This document shows positions 8,228 through 16,147 of a DNA stretch of 64,000 bases, piece by piece. The position numbers and the translations under genes were made by a program. This stretch comes from Streptomyces sp. Root431 (GTDB lineage Bacteria; Actinomycetota; Actinomycetes; Streptomycetales; Streptomycetaceae), in NCBI RefSeq assembly GCF_001426585.1, contig NZ_LMEI01000009.1, forward strand, positions 196,694 through 260,693, read 5' to 3'. The notes below the pieces were generated by a model. The model had not been told where the DNA came from. It ran no database searches and was given only the letters and a program-made list of their open reading frames with translations. The number at the start of each line of letters is the position of its first letter. Positions within the stretch are counted from its first letter, which is position 1.

Positions 8228-8457
8228 CGTTTGCCGCTGCCCGACGCAGGTCGTACGGTCGTACCTGACCTAGTCGTCACTTGATCGGAGAAGGACGTTG
8301 CTCTTCTGAGGTTGCGAGACACCGTGCCGCGCGTGCCCCCTGTGCCGTGTGTGCCGTTTCTCGACCTCGGTGTACGAGCCGTCTTTTCCGCAGCCCGCGC
8401 CCCGGTGTTTCTCGCGTCGCCCCTTCATGCTCGCGCTCGCGCAACCGGGAGGCCTCC
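8228..8457 (+). promoter_or_regulatory. Long leader of the ABC-F gene with a candidate micro-ORF
   Basis: About 230 bp lie between the repeat array and the ABC-F start. A Shine-Dalgarno GGAGAAGG (8287-8294) precedes TTG CTC TTC TGA (8298-8309), a three-codon reading frame. The rest is unusually rich in T-containing codons for this genome. Many antibiotic-resistance ABC-F genes in Gram-positive bacteria are induced through short leader ORFs and attenuation. I did not find a convincing terminator hairpin here, so this is a suggestion only. GGTCGTAC is directly repeated near 8250-8265. Confidence 0.35.
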
Positions 8458-10098
8458 ATGGCGCATCACCCCACGTTCATCACCTGCTCTTCCCTCTCCT
8501 TCTCGTGGCCCGACGGCACCGAGGTCCTCGACGACTTCCGCCTCGCGGTCGGCCCCGGCCGCACCGGCCTCGTCGGGCTCAACGGCTCCGGCAAGTCGAC
8601 GCTCCTGAAGCTCGTCGCGGGAGAGCTGACCCCGGTCTCCGGCACGGTCCGGGTCACGGGCGAGCTCGGCTACCTGCCGCAGAACCTCGTCCTCGACACC
8701 TCGCGGCGGGTCGACGAGATCCTCGGCATCGCGGCGAAGCGCGCCGCGCTGCACGCCATCGAGGCCGGTGACCCCGCGGAGGAGCACTTCACCGCCCTCG
8801 CCGACGACTGGGACGTCGAGGAGCGGGCCCGGGCCACCCTCGACCAGCTGGGGCTCTCCGGCGTCGGTCTCGACCGGACCGTCGGCGAGGTCTCGGGCGG
8901 CGAGTCCGTCCTGCTGCGCCTCGCGGCGCTGCTGCTCGCCCGGCCGGACGTCCTGCTGCTCGACGAGCCGACGAACAACCTGGACCTGCACGCCCGCGCC
9001 CGCCTGTACGAGGCGGTGGAGAACTGGTCCGGGGTCCTGGTCGTGGTCAGCCACGACCGTGAACTCCTGGAGCGTGTCGACCAGATCGCCGATCTGCGGG
9101 ACGGCGAGGTCACCTGGTACGGCGGCCCCTGGTCCGCGTACGAGACGGCGCTCGCGGCCGAACAGGAGGCCGCGGAAAGGATGGTGCGGGTCGCCGAGGC
9201 CGACGTACAGCGCCAGAAGCGCGAACTCAGCGATGCCCAGGTGAAGTTGGCGCGGCGGAAACGGTTCGCGCAGAAGAGTTACGAGAACAAGGTCGTTCCG
9301 AAGATCGTGGCGAACGGCCGCAAGAGCGACGCCCAGGTCGCGGCAGGCAAGCACCGCGCCCTGCACACGGAGCGGCTCTCCGAGGCCAAGGAGCGGCTCG
9401 ACGCGGCGGTGGAGGCGGTGCGGGACGACGACGAGATCCGCGTCGAACTGCCCCGCACCTCGGTGCCGCCGGGCCGCGAAGTGCTGTTCCTTCGCGACCT
9501 GGAGCTGCGGTACGGGGCCCGGGTCGGCGGCGAGTTCGCGCTGCGCGGACCGGAGCGGATCGCGCTGGTCGGCCGGAACGGCGCCGGCAAGACGACGCTG
9601 CTCCGGACGATCGCCGGGGAGGTGGAGCCGCTGTCGGGCGAGGCGGACGCGCGGGTACCGCTCCGCTTCCTGCCGCAGCGGCTCGACGTCCTCGACGACG
9701 GGCTGAGCGTGGTGGAGAACGTGGCCCGCTTCGCGCCCACGGCGACGGGGAACGCGATCAGGGCGCGGCTGGCGAGGTTTCTCTTCCGGGGGGCGCGGGC
9801 GGATCAGCCCGTGGGCACCCTCTCGGGCGGGGAGCGGTTCCGGGCGACGCTCGCGGCGCTGCTCCTGGCGGAGCCGGCTCCGCAGTTGCTGATGCTGGAC
9901 GAGCCGACGAACAACCTGGACATGGGGTCGGTCCGGAAGCTGACGGCAGCCCTCGACGCGTACGAGGGGGCGCTGATCGTGGCGAGCCACGACGTGACGT
10001 TCCTGGAGTCGCTCGGCATCACGCGCTGGCTGCTGCTCGACGGTGAGCTGCGGCCGACGACGGCGGAAGAGGTCAGGGGGGTGGCCTCGACGCGCTAG
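8458..10098 (+). CDS. ABC-F family ATPase (ribosome-associated, possible antibiotic resistance)
   Basis: A 546-residue soluble protein with two ABC cassettes and no membrane segment. Walker A motifs are GLNGSGKST (about 41) and GRNGAGKTT (about 374); signatures are VSGGE and LSGGE; Walker B is LLLDEPTNNLD and LMLDEPTNNLD. The charged, helical interdomain linker lies between about 230 and 335 (EQEAAERMVRVAEADVQRQ...). ABC-F proteins bind the ribosomal E site; some dislodge macrolide, lincosamide or pleuromutilin drugs. The isolated position and long leader fit an inducible resistance or translation factor, but the drug class cannot be read from sequence. Another in-frame TTG far upstream gives an unlikely Arg/Ser/Cys-rich extension. 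Confidence 0.93.
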   Translation: MAHHPTFITCSSLSFSWPDGTEVLDDFRLAVGPGRTGLVGLNGSGKSTLLKLVAGELTPVSGTVRVTGELGYLPQNLVLDTSRRVDEILGIAAKRAALHAIEAGDPAEEHFTALADDWDVEERARATLDQLGLSGVGLDRTVGEVSGGESVLLRLAALLLARPDVLLLDEPTNNLDLHARARLYEAVENWSGVLVVVSHDRELLERVDQIADLRDGEVTWYGGPWSAYETALAAEQEAAERMVRVAEADVQRQKRELSDAQVKLARRKRFAQKSYENKVVPKIVANGRKSDAQVAAGKHRALHTERLSEAKERLDAAVEAVRDDDEIRVELPRTSVPPGREVLFLRDLELRYGARVGGEFALRGPERIALVGRNGAGKTTLLRTIAGEVEPLSGEADARVPLRFLPQRLDVLDDGLSVVENVARFAPTATGNAIRARLARFLFRGARADQPVGTLSGGERFRATLAALLLAEPAPQLLMLDEPTNNLDMGSVRKLTAALDAYEGALIVASHDVTFLESLGITRWLLLDGELRPTTAEEVRGVASTR

Positions 10099-10146
10099 GA
10101 GCGGGCCGGGCACGGAACTACGGGCGGAGGAGGAAGGAGCAGGGCG

Positions 10147-10608
10147 CTAACGATGAAGTAAGGCCCAGGACTTGGTGCCGCCGCCGGGTGTCAGTACGGG
10201 GGCGAGGCCCCAGTCCCCTCCGTGCGCGTCGACCGCCGCGGCCAGCAGCCACATGCTGCGGCTGCGGCGGTCGCGGCATTCCTCGGCTGCGGTGGGCGAG
10301 GAGTGGGCGGCGTGCTGGTCGTACAGCACGATCCGCAGCGCTTCGTACTGCCATCGGACGCGGAGGATCATCTCGCGGTCGGGAGTGAAGCGGTAGGCGG
10401 CTGCGACGAGTTCGGAGGCGGCGAGTGCGGCGGTATCGCAGAGCTCGGAGAGGCCGTGCCGGGTGAGGAGCGTACGGATCGACTCACGGGCGAGCCCGGC
10501 GCAGTAAGCGCCTCCGGGGAGGAGCATCGAGTAGCTGAGGTTCTCCGTGGCGGGAGGTATGGGCCCGGCCGCGACGGCGGACGGGAGGCAACGCAGTGCG
10601 CCCTTCAT
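10147..10608 (-). CDS. HATPase_c_2 anti-sigma/serine kinase-like protein, whiJ-locus type, with a TTA codon
   Basis: About 153 residues resembling the GHKL ATPase domain of RsbW/SpoIIAB-type proteins in degenerate form: LAASELVAAAYRFTP takes the place of the N-box and the C-terminal ATP lid is poorly conserved. It is divergent from a DUF5753 regulator that is followed by a DUF397-like gene, the arrangement of the Streptomyces whiJ/abaA-type loci. The third codon from the end of the penultimate segment (10159-10161 on the minus strand) is TTA, so translation should depend on the bldA tRNA. ATG 10608 was chosen; an in-frame GTG lies 12 bp upstream. The weak motifs make ATP binding uncertain. 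Confidence 0.78.
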   Translation of the reverse strand: MKGALRCLPSAVAAGPIPPATENLSYSMLLPGGAYCAGLARESIRTLLTRHGLSELCDTAALAASELVAAAYRFTPDREMILRVRWQYEALRIVLYDQHAAHSSPTAAEECRDRRSRSMWLLAAAVDAHGGDWGLAPVLTPGGGTKSWALLHR

Positions 10609-10680
10609 CGGGTTGCTCACATTTCTTGCGCATTGGGGGGGTACGCACACACGGTCATGGTCGCCCCGTGTGAGACTTGC

Positions 10681-10732
10681 ACTACCGACCGTAGCGCACA
10701 AGCGGAGCACAGTGCTACTACTTGCGGGTAGT
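10681..10732. promoter_or_regulatory. Twin inverted repeats, candidate operator of the first whiJ-like locus
   Basis: CTAC-N5-GTAG (10682-10694) and ACTAC-N6-GTAGT (10717-10732) lie about 36 bp apart in the divergent region between the ATPase and XRE genes. Both arms share the ACTAC/GTAG core. The likely binder is the adjacent XRE protein. Confidence 0.35.
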
Positions 10733-10801
10733 CGTGTCATTCCGGCCGAAACGGCGATCCGACCGGCTCGCCGCCGTCACGCAACGAAGGGGAGATCGCG
10801 C

Positions 10802-11653
10802 GTGCCACCCAGGAGCAGCCCGACCGCACGACAGCAGCGCCTCGGGAGCGAACTGCGCAAACTGCGCGAACAGTCGGGCATGTCGGCGCAGCAGGCCGCC
10901 GCCCTCCTGGGCGTCGACCGCACCCGCATCCCCAACATCGAGTCGGGCCGCTTCGGCATCAGCGCCGAGCGCGTCCGCACCCTCGCCTTCAACTACGGCT
11001 GCCCCGACACGGCGCTCGTCGACCAGCTCGCCGACATCGCCCAGGAGCGCGACCGCGGCTGGTGGGAGGAGCACCGCGGACTGCTGCCGCCCGCGCTCAT
11101 CGACATCGCCGAACTGGAGTTCCACGCCGCGGAGTTGCAGAGCGCGGTGACCACCCACATCCCGGGCCTCCTGCAGACCGAGGAGCATGCGCGGGCCGTC
11201 TTCGACACCGCCGTCCCGCTCCTGCCGGGACCCGATCTGGAAGCCCGTCTCGCCCTGCGGCTGCGCCGCCAGGAGGTCCTGGACCGGGACCGGCCCGTGC
11301 TCTACGAGGCCGTGATCCACGAGGCGGCGCTGCGCATGCAGTTCGGCGGACCGAAGGTCGCGCGGGCCCAGCTGGAGCACATCCTGGAGTACTCCGAGCG
11401 GGACACCGTGACCGTCCGCGTGATCCCCTTCGCGGCGGGGGGTTTCCCCGGGGCGGGCCAGTCGTTCACCTATGTGTCCGCGCCCGTGCCGCAGCTCGAC
11501 ACCGTGCAGCTCGACTCCTCCCACGGATCGATCCTCCTCGACGCCGACATGAAGCTCCGCCGTTACCGGGGGCTCCTGGAGCGGCTGCGCGGGCTGACCC
11601 TCTCCACGAACGAATCACGCGCGTTCATACGCACCATCGCCCAGGATCTGTGA
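10802..11653 (+). CDS. XRE-family regulator with DUF5753 domain (WhiJ-like)
   Basis: A 283-residue protein. Residues about 13-70 form a Cro/C1 helix-turn-helix (LGSELRKLREQSGMSAQQAAALLGVDRTRIPNIESG); the rest is DUF5753, recognised by HIPGLLQTEEHARAVF and the RQEVLDRDRPVLYEAVIHEAALR block. WhiJ-type proteins are DNA-binding repressors of development that work with DUF397 partners. The GTG start follows GAAGGGGAG. The downstream DUF397-like gene begins 14 bp after its stop, and the ATPase gene is divergent. Confidence 0.93.
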   Translation: MPPRSSPTARQQRLGSELRKLREQSGMSAQQAAALLGVDRTRIPNIESGRFGISAERVRTLAFNYGCPDTALVDQLADIAQERDRGWWEEHRGLLPPALIDIAELEFHAAELQSAVTTHIPGLLQTEEHARAVFDTAVPLLPGPDLEARLALRLRRQEVLDRDRPVLYEAVIHEAALRMQFGGPKVARAQLEHILEYSERDTVTVRVIPFAAGGFPGAGQSFTYVSAPVPQLDTVQLDSSHGSILLDADMKLRRYRGLLERLRGLTLSTNESRAFIRTIAQDL

Positions 11654-11667
11654 AGGACCGCCCCACC

Positions 11668-11931
11668 ATGAACGTCACGACCGACACCCCCCTCGCAGCC
11701 GACACCACCGACGCCGGCCTCGCCGCCTCCGTCGCCGCCGCCGTCGACATCGACTGGAACGAGGCCTTCTGCAGCGAGGGCGCGAACTGTTTCCGGTTCG
11801 GCCTCGACGACTCCGGCCGGGCCTACATCGGCTCGACCCTGGCCCCCGGCGAGTACGTCAGCGACTCGGTGGAGGCGCTCCGCGCCCTGATCTCCGCGGT
11901 GAAGGCCGGCGCGGCGGACCACCTGCTCTGA
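11668..11931 (+). CDS. DUF397-like small protein, divergent
   Basis: An 87-residue protein. Its second half follows the DUF397 layout: DWNEAFCSEGANCFRFGLDDSGRAYIGSTLAPGEYV, then ALRALISAVKAGAADHLL. The typical GNCVEV motif is replaced by ANCFRF, so it is a divergent member. DUF397 proteins (BldB, AbaA-like and WhiJ partners) are thought to bind and inactivate the neighbouring XRE regulator. It is co-directional with that gene and has a GAAGGA Shine-Dalgarno overlapping the regulator's stop. Confidence 0.8.
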   Translation: MNVTTDTPLAADTTDAGLAASVAAAVDIDWNEAFCSEGANCFRFGLDDSGRAYIGSTLAPGEYVSDSVEALRALISAVKAGAADHLL

Positions 11932-12065
11932 GTAGCCGACCGGTCGACCTGCGGCGCGCGGCGAGGACGTGACCTGCATCTCCAGTACCCCGCCGGAGCA
12001 GCGCACATAACGGAACGTAACCGGACATCGTCCAGACGGGCTTGGCCGACGCCTTACGGAGCCTT

Positions 12066-12099
12066 AACCTACGGTCTCGTAACCTACGAATCCGTAGGT
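12066..12099. promoter_or_regulatory. Palindromic operator of the acyl-ACP desaturase gene
   Basis: ACCTACG (12082-12088), AATC, CGTAGGT (12093-12099) is a perfect 7-bp inverted repeat. A further half-site AACCTACG starts at 12066, 15 bp before the matching one. The array lies 39-72 bp upstream of the desaturase GTG, a normal place for a repressor of fatty-acid genes. The regulator is not nearby. Confidence 0.6.
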
Positions 12100-12137
12100 A
12101 ATCCCGTATGCCCTTCTCTCCGTCCCCAGGAGTCCCC

Positions 12138-13112
12138 GTGACGCTCACCTCTCCCCACCTCGGCAGCTCGGCGGAGTGGACCGACGCGCGCCTGCTCTAC
12201 GCGCTGGAAGAGGTCGTGGAGAAGGAGCTCAACCGGCACCTGAAGGTCACCAAGGACTGGATGCCGCACGAGTACGTGCCGTGGTCCGACGGCCGGAACT
12301 TCCCCGGTCTCTTCGAGGACGGCGAGGCCTGGGACCCGAAGCAGTCCAAGGTCACCGAGATCGGCAAGATCGCCCTCGTGGTCAACCTGCTCACCGAGGA
12401 CAACCTCCCGAGCTACCACCACGAGATCGCCAGCCTCTTCGGCCGCGACGGCGCCTGGGGCACCTGGGTGCACCGCTGGACCGCCGAGGAGGGCCGCCAC
12501 GGCATCGTGATGCGCGACTACCTGCTCGCCTCCCGCGCCGTCGACCCGGACAAGCTGGAGCAGTTCCGGATGTCCCACATGAGCGAGGGCTTCGAGTCCG
12601 ACAACCGGCACTCGATGCTGCACTCCGTGGCGTACGTCGCCTTCCAGGAGCTCGCGACCCGCATCTCGCACCGGAACACCGGCCACCAGTCGGGCGACCC
12701 GGTCTGCGACCGGATGCTCGCCCGCATCGCCACCGACGAGAACCTGCACATGGTCTTCTACCGGAACCTGCTGGGCGCGGCCTTCGAGCTCGCCCCGGAC
12801 CTGACCATGATGGCCGTGCGGGACGTGGTCGTGAACTTCCGGATGCCCGGACACGGCATGCCGGGCTTCGAGCGGGCGGCGGCGCAGATGGCGATCGGCG
12901 AGATCTACAACATGCGCATCCACCACGACGACGTCCTCCAGCCGGTCCTGCGCTTCCTCAAGGTCCTCCAGATCGAGGGGCTCGGGCCGGAGGGCCTCCA
13001 GGCCCAGGACGAGCTGGGTCTGTACATGAACGGCCTGGACAGCGAGGCCAGCAAGTTCGACGAGAAGCTCGCGGCCCGCAAGGCCCGCATGGCGGCCCGA
13101 GCGGCCGGCTGA
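12138..13112 (+). CDS. Acyl-[acyl-carrier-protein] desaturase (soluble diiron)
   Basis: A 324-residue soluble desaturase of the ferritin-like diiron class. Iron-ligand motifs are visible: TEDNLPSYHHE (E87, H94-E96 region), TAEEGRHG (E117-H121) and TDENLHMVFYR. It introduces a cis double bond into acyl-ACP using O2 and reduced ferredoxin, which adjusts membrane fluidity or makes precursors. The GTG start follows CCAGGAG; an ATG 30 bp upstream would add PFSPSPGVPV, which is less likely. The gene has its own promoter region with a palindrome and ends before a large hairpin, so it is probably monocistronic. Confidence 0.95.
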   Translation: MTLTSPHLGSSAEWTDARLLYALEEVVEKELNRHLKVTKDWMPHEYVPWSDGRNFPGLFEDGEAWDPKQSKVTEIGKIALVVNLLTEDNLPSYHHEIASLFGRDGAWGTWVHRWTAEEGRHGIVMRDYLLASRAVDPDKLEQFRMSHMSEGFESDNRHSMLHSVAYVAFQELATRISHRNTGHQSGDPVCDRMLARIATDENLHMVFYRNLLGAAFELAPDLTMMAVRDVVVNFRMPGHGMPGFERAAAQMAIGEIYNMRIHHDDVLQPVLRFLKVLQIEGLGPEGLQAQDELGLYMNGLDSEASKFDEKLAARKARMAARAAG

Positions 13113-13139
13113 GCCACCCCTCGCGCCTCCGGCGGGAAC

Positions 13140-13183
13140 GCGTGCGGTTCAGCGGCTGCCCTGCTGCCGCTTGAGCCGCACGC
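13140..13183. terminator. Large hairpin over the 3' end of the whiB gene
   Basis: The two arms of about 17-18 nt (13140-13156 and 13166-13183) pair almost perfectly around a 9-nt loop, with one mismatch and one bulge. The distal arm encodes the last residues of the minus-strand WhiB protein. It lies between convergent genes and could terminate the desaturase transcript, the whiB transcript, or both. There is no U-tract. Confidence 0.55.
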
Positions 13184-13397
13184 GCTCCTTCTCGGAGAGC
13201 CCGCCCCACACGCCGAAGCGCTCGTCGTGGGCCAGTGCGTACTCCAGGCAGGCCACGCGCCCCTCGCACGCCCCGCACAGCTGCTTGGCCTCGCGCGTGG
13301 ACGAGCCGGGGGCCGGGAAGAAGAACTCCGGGCCCGCCTGGGCGCACAGGGCGTTCTCACGCCAGGAGAAGTCGGGAGCGGTCAGCACGTCGGTCAT
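13149..13397 (-). CDS. WhiB-family Fe-S transcription factor
   Basis: An 82-residue Wbl protein. It has the four cluster cysteines (C18, C41, C44, C50 when numbered from ATG 13397), the GVWGG turn (62-66) and a basic C-terminus KERVRLKRQQ that contacts DNA. Wbl proteins bind a 4Fe-4S cluster, usually partner with the principal sigma factor, and respond to redox or nitric oxide. I cannot assign the paralogue. ATG 13406 would add three residues. The gene is convergent with the desaturase. Confidence 0.94.
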   Translation of the reverse strand: MTDVLTAPDFSWRENALCAQAGPEFFFPAPGSSTREAKQLCGACEGRVACLEYALAHDERFGVWGGLSEKERVRLKRQQGSR

Positions 13398-13452
13398 CGT
13401 CTGCATGACCCCTACGTTGCCTGCCTGCCCTAAACAGGCCATCAACGTTCGA

Positions 13453-14535
13453 TCAATGGCGTATACCCAGCGCCGGCAGGACCGTCTCCGCCACCCGGTA
13501 CGCCTCCTCCAGGAGCGGGTTCCCAGACAGGATGAACGTGTCCACGCCCAGCTCCCGGTACTCCTGGAGGCGCTCCACGACCTGGGCCGTGGAGCCGACG
13601 ACCGCCGTGCCCGGGCCCGGCCGGAACAGGCTCATGCCCGGCCAGAGGTTCGGGTGCGTCTCCAGTTCGCGCGCCCGCGCGGGGACCCGGCCGCCGTGCT
13701 GCCGGTACTGGCGCTGCCAGCCGACGCCGTCCTCGCCCGCCCGCTCGCCGAGCTGCCGGGCGTACGTCGCCTCGCTGGTGACGTCGAGCAGCCGGTCGGC
13801 CGCCGCCCACGCCTCGTCCTCGGTGTCGCGGACGATGAGGTGGAGCCGCAGACCGATCCGGAGGGTACGGCCGTGGGCCGCGGCCCGGGCCCGTACGTGG
13901 TCGAGCTTCTCCTTCAGCAGGTGCGGTGGCTCGCCCCAGGTGAGGTAGACGTCGACGTGCTCGGCGGCCATCTCGATGCCGGGCGCCGATGAGCCGCCGA
14001 ACCACAGCGGGACGTGCGGTTCCTGGACGGGCCGCAGGTCCCGGAAGGAGGCGCCCGCGTCCTTGAGGTCGTAGAAGCGGCCCTTGTGGTCGAAGACCTC
14101 CCCCGCCGTGAGCCGCTTCACGATCGACCAGTACTCGGCGCTGAGCGCGTAGCGCTCGTCGTGCTCGACGTGGAGCCCGTACTCGCGCAGGGAGCTCGTC
14201 GATCCGTTGACGACGTTGAACCGGAGCCTGCCGCCGAAGAGGTTGTCGAAGCTGAGCGCCATCTTGGCCAGCAGGGTCGGCGAGATCAGACCCGGGTGGA
14301 CGGCGAGCAGCGGCTTGAAACGGGTGCTGGTGGAGGCCGCGAGCGCGGAGCCGAGCGGCCAGACGTCGTAGAGGTCGGTGGCGAGCAGCGCGCCGGTGTA
14401 GCCGAGGCGCTCGACCGTGCCGGCGAGCTGCTGGAGGTAGCCCAGGTCGACGGGGCGGCGGCCGGCCGGCTCCCAGGGGTACGCGCCCTCGCGCGGGATG
14501 ATGTACCAGAGGACTTCGGGTGGCTGGGTGGTCAC
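13453..14535 (-). CDS. ssuD: FMNH2-dependent alkanesulfonate monooxygenase-like enzyme
   Basis: A 360-residue LLM-class flavin monooxygenase that follows E. coli SsuD closely: RPVDLGYLQQLAGTVERLGYTG, FNVVNGS, VDVYLTWGEPPHLLKEKLDHVRARAAAHGR, RLHLIVRDTEDEAW and FILSGNPLLEEAYRVAE. The Arg and His of RLHLIVR correspond to active-site R226/H228 of SsuD. The enzyme would cleave a C-S bond to give an aldehyde plus sulfite. The cysteine of E. coli SsuD (C54) is not kept. No SsuE-type flavin reductase lies in the operon, so reduced FMN must come from elsewhere. It is the last gene of the organosulfur operon, 5 bp after its neighbour. Confidence 0.9.
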   Translation of the reverse strand: MTTQPPEVLWYIIPREGAYPWEPAGRRPVDLGYLQQLAGTVERLGYTGALLATDLYDVWPLGSALAASTSTRFKPLLAVHPGLISPTLLAKMALSFDNLFGGRLRFNVVNGSTSSLREYGLHVEHDERYALSAEYWSIVKRLTAGEVFDHKGRFYDLKDAGASFRDLRPVQEPHVPLWFGGSSAPGIEMAAEHVDVYLTWGEPPHLLKEKLDHVRARAAAHGRTLRIGLRLHLIVRDTEDEAWAAADRLLDVTSEATYARQLGERAGEDGVGWQRQYRQHGGRVPARARELETHPNLWPGMSLFRPGPGTAVVGSTAQVVERLQEYRELGVDTFILSGNPLLEEAYRVAETVLPALGIRH

Positions 14536-14540
14536 GGCGG

Positions 14541-15404
14541 TCAGGCCTTCCGGGGCAGGGCGTCGGCGACGGTGATCGCGCGGTCGATGAATCCGGTGCG
14601 GTGGAAGATGTCCGCCGCCTGCTGCTGCTCGGCGACGAACTCCTCCGTGACCTCCTCGATCGTCCAGGGAAGCGCGCGCAGCGCCGTCTCCCAGTCGTCG
14701 ACCGTGCCGCCCTGGTCGGCGGCGGCGATCTCGGCGGCCTCGCGGGGATGCGCGGCGGCCCAGTCGTCGGCCCGCCGCAGCGCGCGGGTCAGCGCCTCGA
14801 CGAGCTCGGGCCGCTCCTCGGCCAGGTCGCGGCGGGCGAAGAAGACGGACCGGTCGGTGATGACCTCGCCGGTGCGGATCAGGGTGCGCAGCCCGCCGGT
14901 GCGGTGGGCGGCGGCGAGCTCGGCGCCCTGCGCGACCCAGGCGGTGATCTCCCCGGAGCGGAGCTTCTCCTCGCTGGTGGAGTCGCCCCGTACGGGCGTG
15001 ATGTCGGTGGCGTACGAGAGCCCGGCGTCGTCCAGGGCCTTGGCGACGAGGTGCGTCTGCCAGGAGCCGACCGCGAGGTGGACGGTGCCGCCCTTGAGGT
15101 CGGCGACGGTGCGGACCGGGCTGTCCTCGGGGACGAGGAGGGCGCCGTGGCCGGGCCGGGGCGCGGAGACGGCGGTGTAGACGATGTCGTGGCCGGCGGC
15201 CTGCGCGGTCACGGGCGGGGTGGAGCCGGTGCCGCCGAAGTCGATGGTGCCGTCGGCGAGGAAGGCCCCGGTGCGGACGCCGTCGGTGTACGGGTGCCAG
15301 GTCACCGTCTCGCCGAGCGCGGCGAGCTCCTGCTCCGCGAAGCCGAGGCGGGAGAGGTGGTAGAGGGAGGGGTTGCTGCGGTGGACACCGATGGTGACGG
15401 TCAT
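14541..15404 (-). CDS. Binding-protein-fold (SsuA/NMT1-like) protein without signal peptide
   Basis: A 287-residue protein with the periplasmic-binding fold of sulfonate and thiamine-precursor binding proteins: DFGGTGSTPPVTAQAAGHDIVYTA, then DLKGGTVHLAVGSWQTHLVAKAL. It starts directly with the first beta strand (MTVTIGVHRSNPSLYHL), with no signal peptide or lipobox, and the ATG overlaps the stop of the ATPase gene (ATGA), which argues against a missed start. It should therefore stay in the cytoplasm, as do the enzyme members of this fold such as DszB and THI5. It may be a second enzyme of the pathway; the reaction is unknown. Confidence 0.82.
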   Translation of the reverse strand: MTVTIGVHRSNPSLYHLSRLGFAEQELAALGETVTWHPYTDGVRTGAFLADGTIDFGGTGSTPPVTAQAAGHDIVYTAVSAPRPGHGALLVPEDSPVRTVADLKGGTVHLAVGSWQTHLVAKALDDAGLSYATDITPVRGDSTSEEKLRSGEITAWVAQGAELAAAHRTGGLRTLIRTGEVITDRSVFFARRDLAEERPELVEALTRALRRADDWAAAHPREAAEIAAADQGGTVDDWETALRALPWTIEEVTEEFVAEQQQAADIFHRTGFIDRAITVADALPRKA

Positions 15405-16147
15405 GCGGGGGCTCCTTCGATGAGGACGGGGGCGGACGGGAGTACGTCTTCCGGTGCGTGGACGCCGAGGTCGGCGAGGAGCCGGCGACGCAGGGCGACG
15501 AAGGCCGGGTCGCCGGGGTCGCGGGGGCGGGGGACGGTCACGGGTTCGTCGGTGACGAGCCGGCCGTCGCGCAGGACGGCGACCCGGTCGGCGAGGCGGA
15601 CGGCCTCGTCGACGTCGTGGGTGACGAGGAGGACGGCGGGGCGGTGGATGCGGCGCAACTCGCCGACCAGGTCCTGCATGCGCAGCCGGGTCAGCGCGTC
15701 GAGGGCGGCGAACGGCTCGTCGAGGAGCAGGAGTTCGGGCTCCCGGACGAGCGCCCTGGCCAGGGCGACGCGCTGGGCCTCACCACCGGAGAGGGTGGCG
15801 GGCCAGGCGTCGGCATGACGGTCGAGGCCGACCTCGGCGAGGGCCCGCAGACCGGTCTCCCGGCTCGCCGCCCCACGCGGCAGCCCGACGGTCACATTGC
15901 CGAGGACCTTCTTGGACGGGATGAGCCGGGGCTCCTGGAAGACGATCGTGCGGACGGCCGGGACGAGCACCTCCCCTCCGTCGGCGCCGTCGAGGGCGCC
16001 GAGGATGCGGAGCAGCGTGGTCTTGCCGCTGCCGCTCGCCCCGAGCAGGGCGACGAACTCGCCGCGCCCGATGGTGAGATCGAGGCCGTCGATGACGGCG
16101 CGCCTGCCGAAGACCCGGCGCAGTCCCCGCACACGTACGGCGGTCAT
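15401..16147 (-). CDS. ssuB: Sulfonate-type ABC importer ATPase
   Basis: A 248-residue ABC ATPase. Walker A is GASGSGKTTLL (about 37-46), the Q-loop is VFQEPRLIPSKKVLGNV, the signature is LSGGEAQRVALARAL, Walker B is LLLLDEPFAALD, and the switch is VTHDVDEA. The EPRLIPSKKVLGNV segment is typical of SsuB/TauB-type ATPases. It energises uptake through the adjacent permease. It overlaps its neighbours by 4 nt on both sides, so the operon is translationally coupled. Confidence 0.93.
   Translation of the reverse strand: MTAVRVRGLRRVFGRRAVIDGLDLTIGRGEFVALLGASGSGKTTLLRILGALDGADGGEVLVPAVRTIVFQEPRLIPSKKVLGNVTVGLPRGAASRETGLRALAEVGLDRHADAWPATLSGGEAQRVALARALVREPELLLLDEPFAALDALTRLRMQDLVGELRRIHRPAVLLVTHDVDEAVRLADRVAVLRDGRLVTDEPVTVPRPRDPGDPAFVALRRRLLADLGVHAPEDVLPSAPVLIEGAPA

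Noticed and set aside
8281..8457. In-frame TTG extension of the ABC-F protein
   Set aside because: It would add 59 Arg/Ser/Cys-rich residues unlike any ABC-F N-terminus, while ATG 8458 has a Shine-Dalgarno and gives the normal start.
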